A DNA stretch of 64,000 nucleotides from Diogma glabrata (taxonomy: Eukaryota > Arthropoda > Insecta > Diptera > Cylindrotomidae), in contig OY856188.1 in the NCBI GenBank assembly GCA_963693315.1, forward strand, positions 103,604,462 through 103,668,461, written 5' to 3'. The notes beneath the pieces were generated by a model that searched no databases, was not told the origin of the DNA, and worked only from the letters and a program-made list of their open reading frames with translations. Position numbers and translations under genes: made by a program. The number at the start of each line of letters is the position of its first letter. Position 1 is the first letter of the stretch. This document shows, piece by piece, positions 56,227 to 64,000 of this stretch.

Positions 56227-56445
56227 GTAAGTTGATTCAATTAAGATTTTAAAAAATTACATTTTGTTTTTATTTGAAATCGAATATTTTGTTCCCTTCT
56301 ATTTTCACTGATCAAAAAAATTACTTTTGTCATGTTTTTCTACTTTATCTTAATTCTATAAACGTTAGTCCCAAATCTCCCGAATTCGATCACTGATTAG
56401 TAAGCAAAAGTCCGGGTGTTGACCTTTATTGTTTCACAACAACAG

Positions 56446-56556
56446 GAAAACAATACAGCAAACAATATTCCCGAACAAGCTTTAGAAACTCTAGCTCTTG
56501 GTTGTAGACATAAACACTACAAATATTACACAAAATATTGCTATTCTAATTATTGA
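56446..56556 (+). CDS. Group D exon 7: probable terminal exon
   Basis: 111 bp including TGA, acceptor CACAACAACAG. It encodes ENNTANNIPEQALETLALGC, then a short His/Tyr/Cys tail (RHKHYKYYTKYCYSNY). The tail has two His and two Cys but no C2H2 spacing. With this exon the protein is 212 residues and lacks zinc fingers. The acceptor's pyrimidine tract is weak, so the exon is less sure than the others. Confidence 0.45.
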   Translation, partial: ENNTANNIPEQALETLALGCRHKHYKYYTKYCYSNY

Positions 56557-56639
56557 AAAATCACTTTTCTTATTTTTACACAGTTTTATGTTCACGATAG
56601 ACCGTTTACAATTAAAATGTCGATATTGAACTATCTCTT

Positions 56640-57018
56640 GTTTTGCAAAATTTTAATTTATGGAGGGATCCGTTTTTATTGTTTAGTTAATTTTTTTTTT
56701 AATTTTTGATGGTGTCCGGTTTTGATCTACGGTTTTGATCTAACTCCGAGTACTCCAGTCACTAGCCAAGGTGATATCTTGATATCACTAGCCAAGGTGA
56801 TATCTTGATATCACTAGCCAAGGTGATATCTTTGAGATGCTGGAGGATAATCTGTTTTGTTCCCTCAAATTTTCTCTGAAATATAGGCATTGTTTTTTAT
56901 ATGATGGAACATATTGTTTAGCTATCCATATTTTTTAAAATAGAATATAAAAAAATATAAAATCAGAAAGATTTGTGTCCATCTACACCTTAGAACGCGT
57001 GTTGGTGTGGGACCTTTA
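56640..57018 (+). mobile_element. SINE-like element with LINE-B tail, copy 4
   Basis: Plus-strand copy starting GGAGGGATCCGTTTTTATT and GATCTACGGTTTTGATC, ending in the first part of the LINE-B tail (CACCTTAGAACGCGTG). A 26-bp word (TGATATCACTAGCCAAGG plus TGATATCT) is tandemly repeated at about 56755-56831. The 3' end is cut by the gypsy remnant. Confidence 0.7.
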
Positions 57019-57038
57019 GCAGCAACGTAAATCTTATA

Positions 57039-57610
57039 TTAAACAATTCCTTCAGATGCAGTCTCTTCGTTGTCTTGATCTGGAACATTACGATAGAGTA
57101 CTTCATCATTTTCCTTAAAGCACTCGACACTATTTAGTAATTCTGGGTCTTCCAATTGTAATTTTCGTAGTGCGGTTGGTTTGTATGATGGAAAATCGAT
57201 TTGGAACGAATATAATGCACAAATCAAAATATCTTCTTCAATTGGTGGTCTTGATAAAGTATCTGCTACCAAGTTGGCTTTTCCAGCTACATATTCTATT
57301 TTAACATCGAATCCTTATATTAAGAGAAAAGTACCCAAACGAGCCAGACGACCCGTAGGAGATTAAAGTGTTAATAACCATTTCAATGCTTGTTGGTCGG
57401 TACTGATTGTTTTTTTGGCACCATCAACATATCCCCAATTTTTTTTTAGCGCTCTTACAACTGGTAGCTAACGCTTCCCGTTCAGTGCTATGATAATTTT
57501 GCTCCGCGGCGATTAATAAACGACTCGCGTATTCAATCGGGCGTTCGTTATCGGGCGTTCATTCGTGTTCTGTTAGGAATTTATTAACTTTATTTTTTTC
57601 ATATTCATTT
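57039..57610 (-). pseudogene. Gypsy RNase H to integrase linker fragment
   Basis: Minus-strand frames: NYHSTEREALATSCKS (RNase H), then FPSYKPTALRKLQLEDPELL after VADTLSRPP, the end of RNase H and start of the integrase N-terminal part in Ty3/gypsy elements. It stops at 57039. It pairs with the gag at 58150-59060, the two being separated by a LINE insertion. RT is missing between them. Confidence 0.78.
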
Positions 57611-57616
57611 AACGTA

Positions 57617-58140
57617 AATAACTATTGGCCTGTCACAGAGAGCAATATCCTTGTAATGATACCCTATCGAAAATTGCACCACCTAGAGACATAAGGAAGA
57701 CAGCAAGATGCTTACTACATGAGGTTAGAGACCACCAAGTAACAGGCAACATTGACGAGGCTACTTATAGAACGGGCTTAAAAGCACTTCATACAAAAGC
57801 TGTTGAGGACGTTATAAGGAACTACGCCCCAAATCGAGTTCTTAATAAAAATCCACCAAAAGTCGCTGCCGAAGAGGTCCAACGGCCCCGTAGCACTAGA
57901 TCTATCCTAGCACACCTAGCACAACTAAGATCCGGTTGGTCACGCATCCTAAACAACTACATGAGAAGAATCGATCCTGAAATTATTGATAAGATGTCAT
58001 AAAAATTATATATTCAGATGTCATAAAAATTCAACTAACCTGACTAAGGAAGATTTGTGGTACCGCCCGAAAGCAGTAGCAGAGTACCTGGACATGGAGT
58101 CGGAGGATTAGCACCAAAACTCTCGCATACAACAACAACA
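57617..58140 (+). pseudogene. I/LOA-type LINE, 3' end, inserted in gypsy
   Basis: Plus-strand copy of the 3176-3760 element: HREQYPCNDTLSKIAPPRDI, then LRSGWSRILNNYMRRIDPEI, then the frame is lost before the Cys-His knuckle (deletion near 58005). It ends in a CAA repeat (58127-58142), the same 3' terminus as the other copies. Confidence 0.83.
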
Positions 58141-58149
58141 ACATATTAA

Positions 58150-59060
58150 ATGTGGGTCGACAAATAGGTTTCATAACGCGAACTTCCTCTTCGGTTTCGA
58201 CCTCATCTACTGACATATAGTCAAATTCGATTTTTAATGGATCACCAAAAGTTATTGAAGAAACTGTTGTGTTTGTTTTAGAGGAACTGGATGTGGATGA
58301 TCTTTGGTTACATTTTAGGCAGTTACTTTTAACGTACATTTATAACATTTTAAATCGGATTTTTCAACATTAGATTTATACAAACCAATTTGTTTTTTTT
58401 GGACGCCGAAGAGCGTGATTTGTTTTTAAAACAGTTTTCGGTTTTGTGACTTGTCTTTCTACAAGAACTGCAAAATGAATTTCTAACTTTTATTTATTGA
58501 TTTCGAAATTTGAGTTTCTTCCTCAATCAACTCCTGTTCTTCTCTCGCTAATTTCAACAATTCGTCAAAACTTTTGAAAGAATCGCGTTTTACCATATAA
58601 CATTTCCAACTGCACCCTTTCTTTTAAATCATTAGTAGTAGTTGGGTAGTTGGGCAAAAAAAGAATGGATTTTGTAAACAAATAAATCGGTTTTCATGCT
58701 TTCCGGTTGAGAATTGGCAAGAATCTTGCGATAAATTTTGTGTGGTTTATCTTTTTCCCAAAAACTGATGTCAATAATTTTGTTGCAGCATCATTATTAC
58801 ATATGATGACCTTGACACCACCCATCAGTCGGTGGCAATACCTGCAAACAGCATCGGTAAACCTTTTAGTGCATTTTTATCCGAAATATTTTCACAATCT
58901 TTGTAAATATTTATTAAAATAATAAAAGCTTCCTAGAGCCTATTTTTCCATTAAATCTAGAAGTACAATCCGCAAATCTCTGAGGTTAGACTATTTTTTT
59001 GAATAAATAAAGCAATTTTTGAAATTTTTCATCTGTCAACTGAATTGGTGCCTTAGCCAT
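58150..59060 (-). pseudogene. Gypsy gag remnant with zinc knuckles
   Basis: Starts at an ATG at 59060 (MAKAPIQLTDEKFQKLLYLF). Downstream frames show SFCSSCRKTSHKTENCFKN, an intact CCHC knuckle (C-X2-C-X4-H-X4-C), and a second one around KSNCLKCNQ. The last frame (58170-58339) is acidic and ends near the LINE insertion. Many stops. Gag would form the RNA-binding shell of the retroelement particle. Confidence 0.75.
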
Positions 59061-59422
59061 TTTGCACTTTTTATAAACAACAATTTAAAGATCCGAATCT
59101 AATACTCGACCGTGAATATGATCTAAATCTATGGTCACTCGTTTCATAAACATTAAAAGACGAATAATTTTATATTTTATTTAACATAAGATATATTTAA
59201 CTTTTGAGAAATATTCTATAATGATTTTGGACTTTTATACGAAACAATATTACACCGGAAAACTGAATCTATGACAAACAAATTACACTTGGAAATCTCT
59301 TATTATGAATCACAGAATAATGTATTAAAACTATTAATTAACTAACTGAGTTTTTAAATAATTTAGTTTTACAAAATTGAATCACCAAAAATTATACAAA
59401 TTAAAATTCAAAAAGGCTTACA

Positions 59423-59710
59423 TTAATTTATTTCTTGAAGTTTGTCTTCTTCATGTTTTATTTTGCGTCTTCGTTTATCTTCTGTGATAACTCCCTTCAT
59501 TAACGATTCCCCAGACATTTGATTAAAAATAGTAGGTGTTGCAGTTTTCTTAAGACGTATCCTTAACGGTGAACTTCGATCTAAATAATTTTCCTCAAAA
59601 TGCTGCGAAAAAGTTACATCATGTTTCTGCGGTTTCCGATGTTTTAAATTTAGTGCTTTTAACCATGCATTTAAATATTTTGAGTCCGTATCATAACATC
59701 GAAAAATCAA
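59423..59710 (-). pseudogene. THAP-domain-like ORF, N-terminus missing
   Basis: A 95-codon minus-strand frame: TDSKYLNAWLKALNLKHRK, then FSQHFEENYLDRSSPLRIRL, then KKTATPTIF, matching the second half of a THAP zinc domain (W in the middle, HF, and the closing AVPTIF-type motif). The usual Cys three residues before HF is Phe here, and the first Cys pair is absent, so zinc binding is unlikely. It ends KHEEDKLQEIN with TAA. The upstream part runs into a minisatellite. Could be a decayed gene exon or a P-element-type remnant. Confidence 0.6.
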
Positions 59711-59980
59711 ATCGTCGAATCACCAGAAATCACAAAACCGAAAGTTCATACCACCAAATTTCATATCATCGAAAGTTCATTACGTCGAAAAGTCATAGCA
59801 TCGAAAGATCACATCCCCGAAAATCATATAATCGAAATTTTGATTCATAAAATCGAAAAATCATATAATCGAAATTCATAAAATCGAATAAAAAATCGTA
59901 TCGAATAAAATATCATTACATCGAAAATATTCGATCGAAATCATCACATCGAATCATTACATCGAAAAATCATATCATTG
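59695..59980. repeat. ATCGAAA-type degenerate minisatellite
   Basis: About 15-20 loosely repeated words CATCGAAAAATCATA, AATCGAAATTCATAAA and TCGAAAGTTCAT, with a spacing near 15-18 bp. Confidence 0.75.
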
Positions 59981-60510
59981 CAAAAAGATGCAAATATGAG
60001 GTGCGTTCGATTTGAGTGAAACAACTGAAAAAACAACAACAATTGCATTCAATTTTTCAGTTATTTCAGTTGCTTCAGTCAAATCGAACACGGCTATGTA
60101 TGGCAAGGAACTGATTAGTTTTTTTAGCGATAGTGAACAAAGTGGTAGGGGTCCTCCAAGCACCTGTTATTTTGGAAGCTCAATAACTTCTGTACCTGAT
60201 AATCGAATTGGATAAAATTTGGTACATACACAGTTAGTACGGTTTACAACAGTTCTGCATCCTAACTTCCGCTTTGTCACTTCCGGTAAAATTTTTTTTT
60301 ACTTTTTCTCGTACAACAGAATTTATGTTTGTTGGGATACTACTGCCTGCTTTAATATTTTTATTATTAGAACTACGAAGTCCATAATATTGGTTAGCTT
60401 TTAATTAAAGTATTTTATGGATATTAGCTCATTATATATCCAGAACACTATGTTTCCAGAGCTGTGGTGAAGTCAGCCTGCCTATGCATCAGCGTCGCAA
60501 TATTTTTTTT
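59978..60510 (-). repeat. 620-bp repeat family copy, inverted, with nested MITE
   Basis: Reverse orientation relative to 35640: TTGCAAAAAGATGCAAATAT at 59979, CTGATAATCGAATTGGAT, GTTCTGCATCCTAACTTCCG, ending TGCATCAGCGTCGCAATATT at 60485-60505, the same outer edge as 35645. Interrupted at 59999-60094 by a hairpin MITE. Confidence 0.8.
59995..60098. mobile_element. 96-bp hairpin MITE with TATG duplication
   Basis: Element 59999-60094 between two TATG (59995-59998, 60095-60098). The uninterrupted site reads CAAATATGTATGGC by comparison with the repeat at 36050. Arms: GTGCGTTCGATTTGA and, in reverse complement, GCCGTGTTCGATTTGA, followed by AACTGAAAAA. Confidence 0.72.
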
Positions 60511-60894
60511 TAATATGAATACTATTATTTCAGAGCAAAAATCGACAATAGTCCGTCGTTACAATTCACTCACCGTAAATACCAAGCAAAACACTAACTT
60601 TTGACTGCTGTTTTCGGAAAATAAACCCTGTTTAAACAATTTATACAAATTGTGGTGTTGGGATCTAAAAACAACTCCAAAACATGACCATTCAGTTGGT
60701 CGTCAACTCTACTCAGTTAGTTGAGCATTGCTCTCTGAGATTTAATAAATAAAGTTCTAATATAAAAATGTTCAGAGGCGTCCGCATTTTGTTTTTTAAA
60801 ATTTTTGAGGAATATTTGTAAATATAAATGAAAATTATGTAAAATAAATAAAAAATGATAATATTTATAAAATTAATGAGATATCTGCTACAAC

Positions 60895-60945
60895 CTTGGT
60901 CTTCATTTCTATTACACAGCACATTTTGTTAAAAAAAATATCGAG
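60895..60945 (+). mobile_element. LINE-B tail fragment
   Basis: TATTACACAGCACATTTTGTT followed by an A-run, matching only the last part of the LINE-B 3' tail. Confidence 0.45.
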
Positions 60946-60949
60946 AATA

Positions 60950-62185
60950 TTTCAAGTAAATCAAAAAAAAATTTATTAAGAAAACTCGAGTAATTCTGAG
61001 AATAATCGACGTCATTATTTTGCATGTATTTTATTTAATGGTTTTGTTTTGCCGATCTTTCCTCTTGGAATTTGTAACACATGTTGATGATAGTGATTTT
61101 AGTTTTGCTATTGAAACAGTAGTAAATTGAGGTCAAATACAATTTTGTTTTGTATTTCATTACGATTATGTAGATTCGTAACTACCCTCAAACTCCATCT
61201 AAGCATGTTCGTCTCGAACAGTTTCTATATCTTGTATCTTCTATTGTTGAATCCAATTTTTTTTAATCGAGTTTCGCTTATGTTGTTTAGAATTACTTGC
61301 TGTCCCTTTTTGAGTCCTTGGCCATCACTTTGTTCTTGATGGCCATCTTGATGAGTCTCGATTCTCAGTATTTTTGACATTCTCTTTATCTATTCCCTTT
61401 GAGTTTCTCACCGTCCTTCCCTATTTTTGAACCATTCCTATTTATCGTGCTTTTGACTACGACACGTTCCAGATTGAAGCCTTTGGAATCACCACATTTA
61501 AGCTGCTCACCTTTCTGGTTGGTTTGCTGGCAGTCATGTTCTGCTAGAGTGTTATTGTTTTCCTCAAGTATTAAATAATAATTAGGAAACAAATGTACAG
61601 CAATTTGAATTTCATCAGAACCGTCGAAAATCGCTTTAGTTTGATATAGAAGTCAATTGATTTTTTAATTGATGTAGTCGGTGATCGTAGTCGGACATCT
61701 TTTAAAACCAATATCTTTAGAACAAAAACAAACTTTCTTTTAATTTTGTCATTTTAAGGTTGGAATTTTCATAAGCAAAATTTTTGTGTAAGCAAAATTT
61801 TTTTTCAACAGGCCAGTAAAATAAATCCAAAAATCTTTCAAACCATTCTGTTCTCAAATTTAACACTTTAAAATTCTTTTAAAAATATGTACTGTTATTT
61901 ACTTATAATAGTTGTGCCAAGTATGAAATCGATCTGAATTGGTCCGGTTCAAAATGTCAAGCAATTTCATATCGAGGTGATCATGTAGCGTAGTCTGACA
62001 ACATTATGATCTGTTAGTATTCATACCAACTTAAAAAAAATTGTTGATTTTGTGGTTTACTTCTGGAAAATCTGAAAATCTTTAAAAAATCTAAAAATTC
62101 ATTGACTCCAAAGACGGTTATCGAAGGTCGGCTAAAACTTAGTGGAAGGAGTGGATTTTATTGTTAAGATATGAATAAATATGGA
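60950..62185. other. No recognisable gene
   Basis: AT-rich. A 68-codon minus-strand ORF at 61386-61592, rich in Lys/Glu/Asn, has no recognised relative. Confidence 0.35.
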
Positions 62186-62189
62186 TTTA

Positions 62190-62415
62190 TATTGGTGTTG
62201 TTGTTGTTCCGATGCTTGAGCTGCTAATCTTTCGGCTACATATTTAAAATGAGCTTTGCTACTGCCATTGGACGGTACCACAAATCTAGACATCTGAATT
62301 AGTGGTCTACATCATTTGGTGTGCCGTCAAATGGAGGTACTCGTTAATTTTTCCGTGTCAATTTTATTCATAGAGTTCTTAAGATGCGTCACCAACCGGT
62401 TTTGGCGGATATCGA
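62190..62415 (-). pseudogene. I/LOA-type LINE, 3' end, first half
   Basis: Minus-strand copy of the LINE at 3176-3760: TGTTGTTGTTGTT at 62196 (3' CAA repeat), then the matches for the ORF end and TTGGTGTGCCGTCAA, the knuckle region (decayed), and ATGCGTCACCAACCGG at 62391. It then breaks off and resumes near 63170. Confidence 0.72.
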
Positions 62416-63168
62416 TTGGAGGTGTAATTAGGGTTCCGTACTTCGAAAAACTAAAAACGGTATGGTGAGACTCGGTGTCCGTCCAAATTTCTATATAAGT
62501 GATGTATTTCTAGAAATAGATAAGAAGATAGGAAAACAAAATGAAACTTTTAAAACGTTTTTAAGAATTCGAGTTTGATTTATAAAAGTCGAAAAGATTG
62601 AAATATTTCCAAAAAAAATTCAATAAATTATCGACTAAACTAAGCGTTTTTAAGTTATTACCAAAAACAAAAATTTTTTTTTGTCCACCCTTAACTTCGA
62701 ACATTAGAAAAGAAAAAATTCACAGTTATAGAAAATGTTGTAAAGATTGAACGAAAATTATGGCGGTCGGCCCATCATATAAAATGTTATTTCGTCTTGG
62801 AGTGGGTTAGGGGTGGACATTTTGAAAAAAAAAATTATTTTTGACCTTGCCTAGTGGGGTGTCGTACATTTTTTGTAGTCCAAAAAATTTTTTTGTAATT
62901 TTCAAACGCACAGCTTTCGACTTATTTTCAAAAATGTCAAAATTTTTTTCGCATCTTAACTTCATTCACGGTTATAAGAAATGTTGTAAAGAGTGAATGA
63001 AAACTGTAGCGGTCGAAATTTATTTTTGACCTTGACGAGTGTCATATGAAAAGTGAATATTTTTGTAGTCCGATACAATTTGTTTTTGTAATTTGCGAAG
63101 GCAACGTTTTTGGTTTATTTCTAAAATTATGTTTTGAGGAGAAATATTCTCGTAGAATATTATACACA
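62416..63168. mobile_element. Unknown insertion with two diverged 250-bp repeats
   Basis: It separates the two halves of a minus-strand LINE. About 62693-62945 and 62953-63130 repeat each other: TTAACTTC, GAAATGTTGTAAAG, GGCGGTCGG / AGCGGTCG, TTATTTTTGACCTTG and TTTTTGTAGTCC. No ORF. Termini and TSD not resolved. Confidence 0.5.
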
Positions 63169-63425
63169 CGAAAGCCCAGACGAGCGCGTTATATTCGAAC
63201 TTGTATGACTTTTTATTGTGTCTTCAGCAGGTTTGGTGTGAAGTCTTTATAGACCAGTTTTGTAGGTAAACTCGTCACTATTCCTGAATTGGTCTTCTCT
63301 GGCATATTGTAAGAAGTATTTCGTAAATTTTCTTATATCTCTAAGTGGTAAAGTCACTGATTGGAAGAATGTTGCTCTTTGTCACACGCAAGGTTACATT
63401 TTGTTTTATTTGTAACTTATTCCAG
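63169..63425 (-). pseudogene. I/LOA-type LINE, second half
   Basis: Continuation of 62190-62415: minus-strand matches to the segment encoding YHKEQHPCND and IRKTTRCFLQ in the 3204-3755 copy (for example GTTGCTCTTTGTCAC, GGTTTGGTGTGAAGTCTTTA). Frameshifted. Confidence 0.65.
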
Positions 63426-63469
63426 TGAGTCAAAAAAAAAATCGATCGAATAATGAGCATCAAAGCGTT

Positions 63470-64000
63470 TCAGTTGCTAAAGCCCACAATCTAGCAATTC
63501 TAAGCACCTTCTTCAAAAAACAAGAACTTAGTCACGTATTCCAGCAAAGGATACCGTACACAGATAGATTATCGCCTTTGCTCTAAGCGACTGAAAAATA
63601 CTGTTAAACATTGTAAAATCATACGAGGAGAAACCTACCACCAACACAGTCTCTTAACAACAGATGTCCGAATAAAAGAGTAAATTAAGCATAAGGATAC
63701 TGCAGCTAAGGTTGAAAAAATCAAGTGGTTCAGGTCAAAAAATGATGATTGCGCTAGCACTTGAATTGAGATGCAAGTCTGGTTGGATGACTGTATAAGA
63801 GCATCGGATGATAAGACAGCTGAAGAAGTATGGAACTCTGCTCAATTTGGTTGTACACATCTGGCACGAGAAAACCTCGGTGTTTCAAAAGGGGGGCCTC
63901 AACATTAAAAAGGAAAGTTGGTACTGGAATGATTCCGTAAACCACGCTGTTTCAGAGAAAAAGCAGGCATATCTGGCATGGCGCAAATGTGATCGAACTT
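63470..64000 (+). pseudogene. RTE-like LINE, endonuclease C-terminus to RT N-terminus, cut by window end
   Basis: Plus-strand frames: STFFKKQELSHVFQQRIPYT and DRLSPL (end of endonuclease), then ASLVG, and near the window end VSKGGPQH-like and WHGANVIEL frames corresponding to the spacer before RT (xxKxWYWNDxVxxAVSEKKxAYLAWRK pattern, by eye). Stops and frameshifts. Same LINE group as 1-590 and 23105-23960. Confidence 0.65.

Noticed and set aside
61386..61592. 68-codon minus-strand ORF, Lys/Glu/Asn-rich
   Set aside because: No domain; composition is common in AT-rich DNA.
1..64000. Search for CRISPR arrays, tRNA and rRNA genes
   Set aside because: No direct-repeat/spacer pattern, no tRNA box A/B pair with cloverleaf, and no rRNA-like segment seen. 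The window is eukaryotic nuclear DNA.

Overview
This is a repeat-rich, AT-rich eukaryotic window, almost certainly arthropod and most likely insect. The evidence is spliced C2H2 zinc-finger exons with GT..AG introns, several LINE lineages, hAT, Helitron, gypsy and foldback-type elements, and no prokaryotic gene organisation. I cannot name the species. No tRNA, rRNA or CRISPR array was recognised. Most of the sequence is transposable-element debris, much of it nested.

Host-like genes. Four groups of short exons could be assembled by reading splice sites by hand. On the minus strand they are group A (50634 down to 48577; starts with an ATG exon; acidic and disordered), group B (30978 down to 24019; a Ser-rich exon, then zinc-finger exons alternating with short Ser/Glu linker exons) and group C (16486 down to 13729; acidic exons and C2H2 exons in a duplicated four-exon cassette). 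On the plus strand is group D (53109 to 56556; starts with ATG and ends with a plausible stop exon; no fingers). All 33 exons are multiples of three and every junction is phase 0. A and D diverge head to head across about 2.5 kb and have similar first exons. A, B and C could be separate genes or parts of one long gene whose introns were filled by transposons; the sequence alone does not decide this.

Layout. 1-600: an RTE-like LINE piece. 1209-3070: a decayed hAT element. 3.2-3.8 kb: the 3' end of an I/LOA-like LINE. 4.8-10.85 kb: another I/LOA-like LINE broken by a hAT (5328-6981, itself carrying a CR1/Jockey-like LINE piece) and by a 3.18-kb foldback element with a perfect 9-bp target duplication (7436-10615). 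10.85-12.1 kb: a SINE-like element and a LINE endonuclease piece. 13.7-16.5 kb: group C. 17-21.7 kb: a gypsy remnant interrupted in its reverse transcriptase by a 2-kb inverted-repeat element with two unknown ORFs (17374-19363). 23.1-24 kb: an RTE-like LINE. 24-31 kb: group B, with a Helitron helicase joined to a foldback arm inside it. 31058-31335: a perfect palindrome. 32-34.3 kb: LINE and SINE-like pieces. 35.6-38.2 kb: a higher-order repeat. 41.6-44.5 kb: the same repeat family split by a hAT with an 8-bp target duplication. 44.7-46.4 kb: minisatellites and an inverted-repeat element. 47 kb: a LINE. 48.5-56.6 kb: groups A and D. 57-59.1 kb: a gypsy remnant with a LINE inserted. 59.4 kb: a THAP-like ORF and a minisatellite. 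60-64 kb: repeat, LINE and MITE pieces.

Four items deserve most attention: the all-phase-0 modular zinc-finger exon family, the ORF-bearing inverted-repeat element in the gypsy RT, the foldback/Helitron pairing, and the SINE-like family that shares the 3' tail of the CR1/Jockey-like LINE.
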